A DNA stretch of 33,400 nt from Polaromonas sp. (GCF_012927415.1 NZ_JABBPF010000172.1:1-33400), one strand, 5' to 3'. Counted from the stretch's first letter, positions 15,017-24,922 are shown. Translations and numbers: made by a program. The notes: generated by a model not told the origin, from the letters alone.

Positions 15017-16815
15017 TGAGCAGCGCTTCATGGGGCCTGCTGGCTGTTTTTCTTGGGGTGTTGCTGGTCACTTCCTGGCCGCTCGGCATCTGGCTGGCAC
15101 GCATCAGTTCCGGCAGACTGCCGGGCTGGATGCAGCGGCTGGAAGCGCCGCTCTACCGCCTGGCGGGCACCTCTGCCGACAAGTCGATGAACTGGTGGCA
15201 GTACGCACTCGCTTTGCTGGCCTTCAATGCCGTGGGCCTGCTGGTGGTTTATGCACTGCAGCGCCTGCAGGCCGTGCTGCCGCTCAATCCGGCCGGCATG
15301 GTGGCCGTCTCGCCGGATTCGGCTTTCAACACCGCCATCAGTTTTGTCGCCAATACCGACTGGCAAGGTTATGCCGGCGAGTCCACCATGAGCTACCTGA
15401 CGCAGGTGCTGGCGTTGGCGGTGCAAAACTTTTTATCCGCCGCCACCGGAATCGCGGTGGCGTTTGCGCTGTTTCGTGGTTTTGCTGCACGCTCCACCGG
15501 AATGATCGGCAACTTCTGGGTGGACGTGACGCGCATCACGGCCTGGTTGCTGGTGCCGCTGTCGCTGGTGTTGGCACTGCTTTTTTCAGGCAATGGCGTG
15601 ATCCAGAATTTTGACGCCTACAAGGACGTGGGCACGCTGGAAACCACAAGCTACCAGCAGCCCAAAAATGGCCCTGATGGCCAGCCGCTGAAAGACGCGC
15701 AAGGTGCCGCAGTCATGGAAAACGTGAAAACCGGCACGCAGACGCTGGCCATGGGCCCTGTGGCTTCGCAGGAAGCGATCAAGCTGCTGGGTACAAATGG
15801 TGGCGGTTTTTTCAATGCCAATTCAGCCCACCCCTTTGAGAATCCGAACGCGGTCACCAATTTCTTCCAGATGCTGGCGATTTTCCTGATTCCGGCTGCG
15901 CTGTGCTTTGCCTTTGGCCGCGAGGTCGGCGACCGACGTCAGGGCTGGGCCATTCTGGCGGCGATGACGGTAATGTTTGTCATTGCCGTGGTGGCCATCA
16001 CGCCGGCAGAGCAGGCGGGTAACCCCCTGCTGAGTCCACTTAACGTGGATCAGACGGTCAGTGCCCTGCAGTCGGGCGGCAACATGGAGGGCAAGGAAAC
16101 CCGCTTCGGCATCACCGCCTCCAGCCTGTTTGCGGTCATCACCACGGCGGCGTCTTGCGGCGCCGTCAATGCCATGCACGATTCCTTCACGCCGCTGGGC
16201 GGCATGGTGCCGATGGTGATGATGCAGCTTGGTGAAGTGGTGTTTGGCGGCACTGGCACCGGCCTGTATGGAATGCTGGTGTTTGCCATCCTGGCGGTGT
16301 TCATCGCTGGTCTGATGATTGGCCGCACGCCGGAATACCTGGGCAAGAAGATCGAGGCGCATGAAATGAAGCTGACGTCGATTGCCATTCTGGTCACGCC
16401 CATCGTGGTGCTGGCCGGAACCGCCATTGCCGTGTTGGCGGGGGCCGGCAAGGCGGGCGTGGCCAACCCGGGCGCGCACGGGTTTTCAGAAATTCTCTAT
16501 GCGCTGACTTCGGCAGCCAACAACAACGGCAGCGCCTTCGCCGGGCTGTCAGCCAACACGCCGTTCTACAACACCTTGCTGGGTCTGGCGATGTGGTTTG
16601 GGCGCTTCGGTGTGATCGTGCCGGTGCTGGCGATTGCCGGCAGCCTGGCGGCCAAAAAACGCCTGCCTGTCACGGCAGGAACCATGCCGACTCATGGCCC
16701 GTTGTTCGTCGGGCTGCTGATTGGCACCGTGTTGCTGGTGGGCCTTCTCAACTATGTGCCTTCGCTGGCGCTGGGTCCGGTAGTCGAGCACTTAATGCTG
16801 TGGCCTGGTCAATAA
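15016..16815 (+). CDS. kdpA: KdpA, K+-binding and channel subunit of Kdp ATPase
   Basis: A 599-residue polytopic membrane protein of the usual KdpA size. It belongs to the SKT superfamily and forms the selectivity filter of the high-affinity K+ pump. Recognisable stretches are [18 protein letters not shown] (first filter region), [21 protein letters not shown] (second), [22 protein letters not shown] (third) and [16 protein letters not shown] (fourth). ATG 15016 overlaps the kdpF stop; a TTG one codon upstream is less likely. It acts with KdpB, KdpC and KdpF in the inner membrane. Confidence 0.97.
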   Translation: MSSASWGLLAVFLGVLLVTSWPLGIWLARISSGRLPGWMQRLEAPLYRLAGTSADKSMNWWQYALALLAFNAVGLLVVYALQRLQAVLPLNPAGMVAVSPDSAFNTAISFVANTDWQGYAGESTMSYLTQVLALAVQNFLSAATGIAVAFALFRGFAARSTGMIGNFWVDVTRITAWLLVPLSLVLALLFSGNGVIQNFDAYKDVGTLETTSYQQPKNGPDGQPLKDAQGAAVMENVKTGTQTLAMGPVASQEAIKLLGTNGGGFFNANSAHPFENPNAVTNFFQMLAIFLIPAALCFAFGREVGDRRQGWAILAAMTVMFVIAVVAITPAEQAGNPLLSPLNVDQTVSALQSGGNMEGKETRFGITASSLFAVITTAASCGAVNAMHDSFTPLGGMVPMVMMQLGEVVFGGTGTGLYGMLVFAILAVFIAGLMIGRTPEYLGKKIEAHEMKLTSIAILVTPIVVLAGTAIAVLAGAGKAGVANPGAHGFSEILYALTSAANNNGSAFAGLSANTPFYNTLLGLAMWFGRFGVIVPVLAIAGSLAAKKRLPVTAGTMPTHGPLFVGLLIGTVLLVGLLNYVPSLALGPVVEHLMLWPGQ

Positions 16816-16841
16816 ACCGCAAGGTCAATGAAATCACAACC

Positions 16842-18917
16842 ATGATTACCAAAAAACCATTTGTTTTGCTCGATCCGGCGCTGCTCAAGCCGGCCATTGT
16901 GGCGTCGTTCACCAAGCTGAGTCCGCGCGTGCAATGGCGCAATCCAGTGATGTTTGTCGTTTATATCGGCAGCATCTTGACGACCTTGCTGGGCCTTCAG
17001 GCGCTGCAGGGTCAGGGCGAGGCGCCAGCAGGCTTCATTTTTGCTGTGGCTTTGTGGCTGTGGTTCACCGTGCTGTTCGCCAATTTCGCCGAAGCGCTGG
17101 CCGAAGGCCGCAGCAAGGCGCAGGCCGCTTCACTGCGGAGCCTGAAAAAAAGCACCTGGGCCAAAAAGCTGAAGGAGCCCAGACATGGAGCGTCCTGGTT
17201 GCCCGAGCAGGCTGAAAACCTGCGCAAGGGCGATGTGGTGCTGGTGGAAGCTGGCGACATGATCCCGCTGGACGGTGAAGTCATCGAAGGCGTGGCGTCG
17301 GTCGACGAGAGCGCCATCACTGGCGAATCTGCACCCGTGGTGCGCGAGTCGGGCGGTGACTTTTCATCGGTCACCGGCGGCACGCGAGTCCTGTCCGACT
17401 GGCTGGTGGTGCGTGTCTCGGTCAATCCGGGCGAATCGTTCCTGGACCGCATGATCAGCATGGTCGAGGGCGCCAAGCGCGCCAAGACGCCAAACGAAAT
17501 CGCCCTGACTATTTTGCTGGTGGCGCTGACCATCGTGTTTTTGATTGTCACGGTCAGCCTGCTGCCGTTTTCAATCTTCAGCGTGGCGGCAGCCGGTTCG
17601 GGGAAGGTCGTCAGCATCACTGCCCTGATTGCCCTGCTGGTCTGCCTGATCCCGACCACCATCGGCGGTTTGCTGTCGGCGGTCGGTGTGGCGGGCATGA
17701 GCCGCATGATGCAGGCCAATGTGATTGCCACGTCGGGCCGCGCGGTGGAAGCGGCCGGAGATGTGGACGTGTTGCTGCTCGACAAGACCGGCACCATCAC
17801 GCACGGCAATCGCCAGGCCTCCGCTTTCCTGCCAGCGCCGGGCGTGTCGCAGGCCCAGCTCGCCGCATGCGCCATGCAGGCCTCGATGGCTGATGAAACG
17901 CCCGAGGGCCGCAGCATCGTGACGCTGGCCCAAAAACTCGATGCGGTGCAGGTGCTGATCGGCGCTACTACTGAAGTACCCTTCACGGCCCAGACCCGCA
18001 TGAGCGGTATTGATTTGCAAAAGCCTGACGGCAGCACGCGCCAGCTGCGCAAGGGCGCCGTCGATGCCATTCGCAAACACGTCGAGGCGCTGGGCGGAAG
18101 CGTGCCTTTGGAAGTGACACGCGCGTCCGATGATGTCTCGCGCCGCGGCAGCACGCCGCTGGCGGTGGCCGACGGCAGCAGCGTCCTTGGCGTGGTGGAG
18201 CTAAAAGACATCGTCAAGTCCGGCATCAAGGAGCGCTTTGGCGAACTGCGCCGAATGGGCATCACGACCATCATGATCACCGGCGACAACAAGCTCACGG
18301 CGGCGGCGATCGCGGCGGAAGCAGGCGTAGACGACTTCCTGGCCGAGGCCACGCCGGAAGACAAGCTCAAGCTGATTCGCCAGTATCAGGCCGAAGGCCG
18401 CCTGGTGGCCATGACCGGCGACGGCACCAACGACGCCCCCGCGCTGGCGCAAGCCGATGTGGCGGTGGCCATGAACAGCGGCACCCAGGCGGCCAAGGAA
18501 GCAGGCAATATGGTCGATCTGGACTCGAACCCGACCAAGTTGCTGGAGATTGTCGAGACCGGCAAGGCCCTGCTGATGACGCGCGGTTCGCTCACCACCT
18601 TCTCGATCGCCAACGACGTGGCCAAGTACTTCGCCATCATCCCGGCGATATTTGTCACCACCTACCCGCAGCTGGCGGCACTGAATGTGATGCGCCTGGG
18701 CAGTCCTTCCTCGGCCATTTTGTCGGCGGTGATTTTCAATGCATTGATCATCATGTTTTTGATCCCGCTGGCGCTCAAGGGGGTGAAGTACCGCGCCGTG
18801 GGTGCGGCCGCGCTGCTGCGCCGAAATCTGCTGATTTACGGACTGGGTGGGTTGATCGTGCCCTTTATCGGAATCAAGGCCATCGACCTGTTGCTGGTCG
18901 CCCTGAATTTCGCCTGA
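16842..18917 (+). CDS. kdpB: KdpB, P-type ATPase subunit of Kdp
   Basis: The catalytic subunit, 691 residues, a P-type ATPase that drives K+ import. The phosphorylation motif is [10 protein letters not shown] with Asp at residue 314. The actuator loop has [10 protein letters not shown], the nucleotide/phosphatase domain has [31 protein letters not shown] (about 525-555), and the M4 segment is [15 protein letters not shown]. The open frame extends far upstream inside kdpA. The ATG at 16842 ([19 protein letters not shown]) matches the family start and leaves 26 bases after the kdpA stop. Its ribosome binding site is weak (AAGG about 15 bases upstream). Confidence 0.97.
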   Translation: MITKKPFVLLDPALLKPAIVASFTKLSPRVQWRNPVMFVVYIGSILTTLLGLQALQGQGEAPAGFIFAVALWLWFTVLFANFAEALAEGRSKAQAASLRSLKKSTWAKKLKEPRHGASWLPEQAENLRKGDVVLVEAGDMIPLDGEVIEGVASVDESAITGESAPVVRESGGDFSSVTGGTRVLSDWLVVRVSVNPGESFLDRMISMVEGAKRAKTPNEIALTILLVALTIVFLIVTVSLLPFSIFSVAAAGSGKVVSITALIALLVCLIPTTIGGLLSAVGVAGMSRMMQANVIATSGRAVEAAGDVDVLLLDKTGTITHGNRQASAFLPAPGVSQAQLAACAMQASMADETPEGRSIVTLAQKLDAVQVLIGATTEVPFTAQTRMSGIDLQKPDGSTRQLRKGAVDAIRKHVEALGGSVPLEVTRASDDVSRRGSTPLAVADGSSVLGVVELKDIVKSGIKERFGELRRMGITTIMITGDNKLTAAAIAAEAGVDDFLAEATPEDKLKLIRQYQAEGRLVAMTGDGTNDAPALAQADVAVAMNSGTQAAKEAGNMVDLDSNPTKLLEIVETGKALLMTRGSLTTFSIANDVAKYFAIIPAIFVTTYPQLAALNVMRLGSPSSAILSAVIFNALIIMFLIPLALKGVKYRAVGAAALLRRNLLIYGLGGLIVPFIGIKAIDLLLVALNFA

Positions 18918-18956
18918 GCGACAAGACTCAGACAACAAGCTTCATAAGGATCTCCC

Positions 18957-19529
18957 ATGAAAAACATTCTTCGTCCCGCACTCGTTCTGTTCTTCGTGCT
19001 CACGCTGCTGACTGGCGTAGCGTATCCGCTGGTGGTGACCGGGGCCGCGCAACTTCTCTTTCCAAATCAGGCCGGCGGCAGCCTGATACTGCAGGGCGGC
19101 AAGCCCGTGGGTTCAGACCTCATTGGGCAGAATTTCAGCGACCCTAAAAACTTCTGGGGCCGCCCTTCGGCCACTGGCCCCATGCCATACAACGCCTCTG
19201 CCTCCAGCGGCTCCAACCTAGGGCCACTCAATCCCGCACTGACCGATGCGGTCAAAAGTCGGGTGGAAGCGCTCAAGGCGGTAGATCCGGGCAACACGGC
19301 AAAGGTACCGGTTGACCTCGTGACCGCGTCGGCAAGTGGGCTTGATCCGCACATCAGCCCCGCCGCCGCCCGCTATCAGGTCGCGCGTGTTGCCAAAGCC
19401 AGAGGCATTCCCGCCGATAAGGTGCAGAGCCTGGTTGAGCGGCAGACCGAAACTCCGTTGTTCGGCTTTCTGGGTGAGCCACGCGTCAATGTCCTGCGAC
19501 TGAACCTGGCATTGCAGGCTACTCGCTGA
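18957..19529 (+). CDS. kdpC: KdpC, periplasmic-facing subunit of Kdp ATPase
   Basis: A 190-residue protein with one N-terminal membrane helix ([24 protein letters not shown]) and a soluble domain carrying the family motifs [35 protein letters not shown] and [28 protein letters not shown]. KdpC helps K+ binding by the pump. AAGGAT precedes the ATG. It ends the kdpFABC block, and no clear terminator was seen in the 450 bases that follow. Confidence 0.96.
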   Translation: MKNILRPALVLFFVLTLLTGVAYPLVVTGAAQLLFPNQAGGSLILQGGKPVGSDLIGQNFSDPKNFWGRPSATGPMPYNASASSGSNLGPLNPALTDAVKSRVEALKAVDPGNTAKVPVDLVTASASGLDPHISPAAARYQVARVAKARGIPADKVQSLVERQTETPLFGFLGEPRVNVLRLNLALQATR

Positions 19530-19982
19530 AATGCGCGCGAATGACCTGTGCCGGGCATGCATTGGCGCGGCAGGGTAAACGCCTGGCTGGACAAAGGCAT
19601 CGCTCGCAGCGGGCCAAGTTGGCGGATCCGGCTGGACGAGCAGCGCAGCCACGCTTGACCCTAATTAACTTCGAAGCAGTACCGATACGCGTGCCGGCTT
19701 TTACGACTTCTGCAAGCGAACGCCCTGCGGGCTCCTGACACCCGACGGTTGATACGCCATGGCTGGCACCGGCCTGTCAATTTCCGGGCTGAGTTCTTGC
19801 TGCACAGGCTTGCCTTGCGCCGGTTAGCCCAAGAAAAAATACAGCTGCCGATCCGGCGGTCTGCAGCGTTAATTTACGGTTTTTTAATCAATAGCCAACC
19901 AGTTTAAGTACCGTTTTTCTACCCACACATTCAGAATTTGCAGATCGATCGTTCTGCTAAAAATTGTAGACAAAAGGACATC
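19530..19982. other. 453-base gap after kdpC
   Basis: No convincing gene. A 65-codon frame at 19541-19738 has no ribosome binding site and no family resemblance. The right part (about 19865-19925) is AT-rich and holds the second bipartite T-rich element, so this is probably a promoter region for the gene at 19983. Confidence 0.6.
19870..19918 (+). promoter_or_regulatory. Predicted KdpE-binding region upstream of the 115-aa gene (bipartite T-rich element, copy 2)
   Basis: TTTACGGTTTTTTAAT (TTTACG at 19873-19878) and CCGTTTTT (19911-19918). The 38-base spacing is identical to that at 14722/14760, and GCCA also matches at the same offset between the two blocks. This suggests the same regulator binds in front of kdp and in front of the accessory genes. 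Confidence 0.58.
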
Positions 19983-20330
19983 ATGGCTTACGCTGCTTAT
20001 CGTGAATCGTTTGGTGCGAACAGTTCCTGTTGGCTGCCTGAAGAACGTCGGTTACGGCTAGCCCGGAAGCCGGTGGTGCTGGACGTCACCGTCCCGAGCC
20101 GGGACGCGTTTCGGGTGCGCCGCTTGCTGGCCGGCTTTCCAGATACCGGCGTTGTGCGTTGCGTGCCAAGGCCGCGCGATAGCCTGGTGCGTCTGGAGAT
20201 ACGGTTGCCGGCTGATCGGGTGGCCGATGTCATGCATCTGCTCATGACCGCCCTTTCGAGCGGCGAGATGGGCTCGCTGAACTCGTGGCAGCGTCACCTG
20301 ACCACCCATGGGATGACCCATGGATTCTGA
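19983..20330 (+). CDS. Unknown 115-aa protein in the kdp locus, possible ferredoxin-like (ACT/P-II type) fold
   Basis: A cytoplasmic protein without signal or membrane segment. After a polar first 30 residues the pattern VVLDVTVPSRDAFRVRRLL (strand-helix), then VVRCVPRPRDSLVRLEIRLP (two strands), then DRVADVMHLLMTAL (helix) reads as beta-alpha-beta-beta-alpha-beta, the layout of ACT or P-II-like domains. I do not recognise the family. AAAGGACA lies just before ATG 19983; the frame is open to 19938 but without a ribosome site. It is between kdpC and the porin/kdpDE genes, behind a T-rich element like the one at kdp, and its end overlaps an ATG in the next frame (20320). A sensory or modulatory role in K+ homeostasis is inference only. 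Confidence 0.72.
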   Translation: MAYAAYRESFGANSSCWLPEERRLRLARKPVVLDVTVPSRDAFRVRRLLAGFPDTGVVRCVPRPRDSLVRLEIRLPADRVADVMHLLMTALSSGEMGSLNSWQRHLTTHGMTHGF

Positions 20331-21306
20331 TCTTGTGCGCTCCGCAGGCGCGTTGGCGGCTTTGCGCTGCCGCCAGGCTTCGCAGGGTTCATTGTGTGGC
20401 GCGCGATATCGCCGGCAGGCGCAACGACAAGGATTGAGTCCTTACCGCATCAGCCGTCTGGACATCGCCGGCAGGCGGTTGCACGCCAGCTTCAACTATT
20501 TCGCAAACCAAGGAAATCGAAGGAGCCCGAAAAAACACCTGTTGCCTTTTGCCGCCTGCCTTCTGTGCGTTGCGGGCGCCGCACGGGCGCAAACAGTCGA
20601 CACGCCTGCCGCCGAACCCGCTTCGCCCCATACCCTGACCGGCAATGTGGCTGCGGTTTCCGACTACCGCTTCCGTGGCGTCTCGCAAACTTACCGCCAT
20701 CCAGCCATACAGGGCGGCTTCGATTACACCCATGACAGCGGTTTTTACCTGGGCAACTGGAATTCCAGCGTCTCGGCCAACTCTTTCAACAATGGTGCAA
20801 GTCTGGAAGTTGATTTGTATGGCGGCTTCCGCTTTCCGGTAGCCAAAAACCTGAGCGGCGATGTTGGCGTGATTCGCTATCTGTATCCGGGCGCCAGGCT
20901 CAACAGTGCGCTGGCGACGCCGACCGGCAACAAGTACGACAACACCGAGGTCTACTTCGGACTCACGCAAGGCGCCTTCAACGCCAGGCTTTCGTATGCG
21001 GTTAGCGATTACTTTGGCCTGAACGGCAGCACTGCAGGCTATGCTTATTTCAACGCCTTGCCAAACCGCGGGAATTCCAAGGGGACGATGTACCTGGACC
21101 TTAACTACAACGTTGATTTGGGCAACCAGGTCACCTTGGGTTTGCATGCCGGGTACACCAGCGTTCGCCGTTACAGCGAGCTTTCCTACACGGACTACAA
21201 AATTTCCGTGGGCAAGGAATTTGCCGGCTTGAACCTCAACCTGGCATGGGTCGGCGCCAACGCCGACAGCGGGTTCTACCAGGCGGCCGACCCCCGGGCG
21301 GGCTGA
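20320..21306 (+). CDS. TorF-like (TIGR02001) putative outer-membrane porin; start uncertain
   Basis: The C-terminal 220 residues match the TorF/TIGR02001 family of small outer-membrane beta-barrels: HTLTGNVAAVSDYRFRGVSQTYRHPAIQGGFDYTHDSGFYLGNWNSSVS, then alternating aromatic strands to LNLAWVGANADSGFYQ. A signal peptide core (KKHLLPFAACLLCVAGAARA|Q) starts near 20530, but no ATG or GTG stands in front of it. The open frame begins at ATG 20320, which overlaps the previous gene and would add about 70 non-signal residues. TTG 20479 is a possible real start. AGGAG at 20521-20525 sits where the ribosome site for an ATG before KKHLL would be, suggesting a lost start codon. Its place before kdpD suggests an outer-membrane path for K+; this is inference. 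Confidence 0.75.
   Translation: MDSDLVRSAGALAALRCRQASQGSLCGARYRRQAQRQGLSPYRISRLDIAGRRLHASFNYFANQGNRRSPKKHLLPFAACLLCVAGAARAQTVDTPAAEPASPHTLTGNVAAVSDYRFRGVSQTYRHPAIQGGFDYTHDSGFYLGNWNSSVSANSFNNGASLEVDLYGGFRFPVAKNLSGDVGVIRYLYPGARLNSALATPTGNKYDNTEVYFGLTQGAFNARLSYAVSDYFGLNGSTAGYAYFNALPNRGNSKGTMYLDLNYNVDLGNQVTLGLHAGYTSVRRYSELSYTDYKISVGKEFAGLNLNLAWVGANADSGFYQAADPRAG
20408..20477 (+). repeat. 14-bp direct repeat in the porin leader
   Basis: ATCGCCGGCAGGCG occurs at 20408-20421 and again at 20464-20477. It lies in the stretch between the end of the 115-aa gene and the porin signal peptide, which does not look like normal coding sequence. Confidence 0.6.
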
Positions 21307-21450
21307 ACCCGAAAAAACTGGCGAAAACAGCGCTTGTGGTTTCAGTCGGCAAAACCTTCTGACGCAAAATCAAAGTCATGAAAGCGGCACCTGCCAGTTG
21401 CGACAGTGTTACGCTTTCGCAGGCATTTTTGACTCCAACAACTTCTCCTG

Positions 21451-24150
21451 ATGGCGCATAACCCCGATTTCCGGCCTGACCCCGACCAGCTGCTCGATCA
21501 ACTCAGGGAGCATGAAGCGCGATCAAGCCGTGGCAAGCTACGCATTTATTTTGGCGCCAGCGCGGGCGTCGGCAAAACCTACGCCATGCTCAGTGCCGCC
21601 CAGCGGGAGCTGAAAGCCGGGCATGATATTCTGGTCGGAGTGATCGAAACACACGGACGCAGCGAAACGGCCGAACTTCTGGCCGGGCTTGAGCAATTGC
21701 CGCTGCGCGAGGTGCCTTACCGCGGCCGGACCCTGCAGGAGTTCGATCTGGACGCGGCGCTGGCGCGCAGGCCGGCCGTGCTGCTGGTCGACGAGCTGGC
21801 GCACAGCAACGTAAACGGCTCGCGCCACCCCAAGCGCTGGCAGGACGTACAGGAATTGCTGGAGGCCGGCATCGACGTCTGGTCGGCGATCAATGTCCAG
21901 CACCTGGAAAGCCTCAATGGCACGGTCGGTGCCATCACCGGCATCCGGATCAACGAGACCGTGCCCGACACGGTACTGGATGCGGCCGACGAGATCATTC
22001 TGGTCGATGTCACGCCGGACGAGCTGACGGCGCGGCTCAAGGCCGGCAAGGTCTACCTGCCGCAACAGGCCGAGCGAGCGGCACAAAACTTTTTCCGCAA
22101 GGGCAACCTGATTGCGCTGCGCGAGATTGCCTTGCGGCGCACCGCCGAGCATGTCGAAGACGATGTGCGCAGCTACCGGGTCCAGAAATCCATCGCCCCG
22201 GTGTGGAACACCGAAGGCGCGTTGCTGGTCTGCATCGGGCCGCGCGAAGGCGCCGAGCAGGCCGTTCGCACGGCGGCCCGGCTGGCCGGCCAGCTCAATG
22301 TGCGCTGGCATGCGGTCTATGTGGAAACTCCGCGCCTGCAGCGGCTCAAGGTGATTGAACGGGACCGGATTCTGGCGGTCATCAAGCTGGCCGAAGAACT
22401 GGGCGCTGCAACGGCTGTGCTGGCAGGCGGCGATGTGGCCGCCGAACTGGTGACGCAGGCGCAAGTGCTCAACTGCGCCACGCTGGTGGTGGGCCGGCCC
22501 GTGTTGCCGGGCTGGTCTGCATTGTGGAGCGGGCGCACCATGACGCGCCGGCTGGCCATGCTGGCCCCCACGCTGGACATTGTGGAGGTGGGCCATGCCG
22601 AAAGTGCCCGGCGGCTGGTTCGGGCCGTCCAGCGCCCCGATGAAGAAGCCGCCACCGCCTGGCAAGAAAGCTTGCCGCGTTATGCCTGGGCTGTTGCCGG
22701 CAGCGTGGCCGTTACGGTGCTTGCGACGCCGCTGGTGAATTTTTTCGACCTGGCCAACATCGTGATGCTGTTTTTGCTGGGCACGGTGCTGGTGGCGCTG
22801 AAGCTGGGGCGTGGTCCGGCGGCGCTGGCGGCTTTCCTCAATGTCGCAGCCGTTGACGTCTTTTTTGTGGCGCCGCGCCTGTCGTTCGCGGTCAGCGATG
22901 TGCAGTATCTGGTGACCTTTGCCGTCATGCTGGTGGTGGGGCTGCTGACGGGCCAGCTGACGGCGGGCCTGCGGTTTCAGGCGCGCATTTCTTCCAGCCG
23001 GGAGCGCCGCGCGCAGTCGCTGTTCGAGCTGACGCGCGAACTGTCGGCCGCCTTGCTGCATTCGCAAGTGGCCGAACTGGGCGAAGCGGCGGTGCAGCGC
23101 AATTTCGGCGGGCAGGCGCTGGTCTTGATGACCGATGCCAGGGACCAGCTGGTGCTGCCTGACCACGCGCCTCCGGGCTTCGATGCGAACGTGGCCGACT
23201 GGGCGTTTCGCAATACCCAGCCAGCCGGCCTGGCGACCTCCACTCTGTCCGCCCAGTCGTGGCATTACGTGCCGCTGAAAGCGCCCATGCGGGTGCGCGG
23301 CGTGCTGGCGCTGCAGCCGGCGCAGCCGCGCTGGCTGCTGATCCCCGAACAGCTGCAGCAGCTCGATACGCTGGCGCGGCAAATCGCCATCGCGCTGGAG
23401 CGCGTGCACTATGTGGACATTGCCCAGCAGGCGGTGGTGGAAATGGAGTCGGAGCGGCTGCGCAACACGCTGCTGGCGGCCATCTCGCACGATGTCCGCA
23501 CTCCGCTGACAGCACTGATCGGGCTGGCCGAGTCGTTGCAGCGCTCGTTGCCGCCGCTAGGCCGCCAACAGGCCGGGATGGTCCAGGCAATGACCCAACA
23601 GGCGCGCCAGCTCAATGCCCTGGTGACCAATCTTCTGGACATGGCACGGTTGCAGAACGGCGGAGTTAGCCTGCACAGCGAGTGGCAGTCGGTCGAAGAG
23701 GTGGTTGGTTCGGCGATTCGGGCCGCGCAACCAGCGCTGGAGGGGCAGGCGCTCAGGACCGAGATGCCGCCGGATTTGCCGCTGGTCGAGTTCGACGCCG
23801 TCCTGATGGAGCGGGTGCTGGTGAATCTGCTGGAAAACGCCGCCAAGTACGGCGCGCCACCTCTTGAGGTCAACGCCCGCGTGACACCGGACAGTCTGGT
23901 GCTGACGGTGCGCGACCACGGGCCGGGGTTGCCGCCGGCCATGCGGGGCCGCGAGGCCGAGCTGTTCGAGAAATTTACCCGCGGCCAATCCGAGTCCGCC
24001 ACGCCCGGCGTGGGGCTGGGGCTCGCCATCTGCAAAGCCATCGTGGACGCGCACCGGGGGCAGATTGTGGCTGGCAACGCCCAGGACGGGGGGGCGGAAT
24101 TTACCCTGACCCTGCCGCGCCGCGCCCCACCGGTTCCGGCGCTTGACTAA
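21451..24150 (+). CDS. kdpD: KdpD, K+-sensing histidine kinase
   Basis: An 899-residue sensor kinase of full KdpD size. The N-terminal KdpD domain has GKLRIYFGASAGVGKTYAML (Walker A 35-43) and VDELAHSN (113-120). A USP-like domain follows (about 250-370, LLVCIGPREGAEQAVRTAARLA), then four membrane segments (about 405-505), a linker/GAF-like region, the HisKA box SHDVRTPLTALIGLAESL with His680, and an ATPase domain with NLLENAAKYG, VRDHGPGLPP and GVGLGLAICKAIV. It phosphorylates KdpE when K+ is limiting. ATG 21451 lacks a clear ribosome site (CTTCTCCTG precedes it), so translation may be weak. The kdpE gene follows after 9 bases. Confidence 0.96.
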   Translation: MAHNPDFRPDPDQLLDQLREHEARSSRGKLRIYFGASAGVGKTYAMLSAAQRELKAGHDILVGVIETHGRSETAELLAGLEQLPLREVPYRGRTLQEFDLDAALARRPAVLLVDELAHSNVNGSRHPKRWQDVQELLEAGIDVWSAINVQHLESLNGTVGAITGIRINETVPDTVLDAADEIILVDVTPDELTARLKAGKVYLPQQAERAAQNFFRKGNLIALREIALRRTAEHVEDDVRSYRVQKSIAPVWNTEGALLVCIGPREGAEQAVRTAARLAGQLNVRWHAVYVETPRLQRLKVIERDRILAVIKLAEELGAATAVLAGGDVAAELVTQAQVLNCATLVVGRPVLPGWSALWSGRTMTRRLAMLAPTLDIVEVGHAESARRLVRAVQRPDEEAATAWQESLPRYAWAVAGSVAVTVLATPLVNFFDLANIVMLFLLGTVLVALKLGRGPAALAAFLNVAAVDVFFVAPRLSFAVSDVQYLVTFAVMLVVGLLTGQLTAGLRFQARISSSRERRAQSLFELTRELSAALLHSQVAELGEAAVQRNFGGQALVLMTDARDQLVLPDHAPPGFDANVADWAFRNTQPAGLATSTLSAQSWHYVPLKAPMRVRGVLALQPAQPRWLLIPEQLQQLDTLARQIAIALERVHYVDIAQQAVVEMESERLRNTLLAAISHDVRTPLTALIGLAESLQRSLPPLGRQQAGMVQAMTQQARQLNALVTNLLDMARLQNGGVSLHSEWQSVEEVVGSAIRAAQPALEGQALRTEMPPDLPLVEFDAVLMERVLVNLLENAAKYGAPPLEVNARVTPDSLVLTVRDHGPGLPPAMRGREAELFEKFTRGQSESATPGVGLGLAICKAIVDAHRGQIVAGNAQDGGAEFTLTLPRRAPPVPALD

Positions 24151-24159
24151 ACACCGCCT

Positions 24160-24858
24160 ATGCCTAATCCCGTTGTCGTAGTGGTGGAAGACGAGCCGCA
24201 GATCCGCCGCTTTGTGCGCAGCGCGCTGGAGAGCGAGGGCTGGCAGGTGTTCGAGGCCGACACAGCGCAGCGCGGCTTGAGCGAAGCCGGCACCCGCAAG
24301 CCCGATTTGCTGGTGCTCGACCTGGGCTTGCCTGATCGCGACGGCCTGGAGCTGATCCGCGACGTGCGTGGCTGGTCGGCCGTGCCTATCATTGTGCTGT
24401 CAGCGCGGGCCGACGAGGCCGACAAGATTGCCGCGCTGGACGCCGGCGCCGACGACTACCTGACCAAGCCTTTTGGCATCGGTGAACTGCTGGCCCGGGT
24501 GCGCGCCAATCTGCGCCGGCCGCGCGTCGCCAACCCTGACGGCAGCGTTGAGGAGCCGCTGTTCAGTTTTGGCGATGTGGTGGTGGACCGGCAGGCGCGG
24601 CTGGTGCGGCGCGGCGGGGTCGAGGTTCATCTGACGCCGCTTGAGTACCGGTTGCTCACGGTGCTGGTCAGCAACGCTGGCCGCGTGCTGACACACCGCC
24701 AGCTGCTGCGCGAGGTGTGGGGGCCATCGCATGCCGGGCAGAGCCACTACCTGCGCATTTACATGGGCCATTTGCGGCAAAAGCTGGAGGCCGACCCTGC
24801 GCAGCCCAAACACTTGCTGACGGAAACAGCGGTGGGCTACCGGCTGCTGTTATCCTGA
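24160..24858 (+). CDS. kdpE: KdpE, OmpR/PhoB-type response regulator
   Basis: A 232-residue response regulator. The receiver has the acidic pair Glu10-Asp11, the phospho-acceptor Asp54 in LLVLDLGLPDRDG, Ser81 and Lys103 in YLTKPFGIGELLARV. The C-terminal winged helix (about 130-232) ends with VEVHLTPLEYRLLTVLVSNAGRVLTHRQLLREVWG and HYLRIYMGHLRQKLEADP...GYRLLL, the KdpE/OmpR pattern. It is coupled to kdpD by a short gap and expected to activate kdpFABC through T-rich sites such as 14719-14767. No strong ribosome site is visible. A small hairpin (TCCGG-tttt-CCGGA, 24862-24875) follows the stop. Confidence 0.96.
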   Translation: MPNPVVVVVEDEPQIRRFVRSALESEGWQVFEADTAQRGLSEAGTRKPDLLVLDLGLPDRDGLELIRDVRGWSAVPIIVLSARADEADKIAALDAGADDYLTKPFGIGELLARVRANLRRPRVANPDGSVEEPLFSFGDVVVDRQARLVRRGGVEVHLTPLEYRLLTVLVSNAGRVLTHRQLLREVWGPSHAGQSHYLRIYMGHLRQKLEADPAQPKHLLTETAVGYRLLLS

Positions 24859-24922
24859 AGGTCCGGTTTTCCGGAATTTCATGCCAAATCAGCCTGTTGT
24901 CCAGGTTTTACGGCTGCTGACA

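Noticed and set aside
17012-18370. 452-codon open frame on the minus strand opposite kdpB
   Set aside because: Ser/Thr/Ala-rich shadow of kdpB; no ribosome site or domain pattern.
21538-23490. 650-codon open frame on the minus strand opposite kdpD
   Set aside because: It is a shadow of the GC-rich kdpD codons: low-complexity, rich in Gln, Arg and His, with no family resemblance, while the plus strand encodes an unmistakable KdpD.
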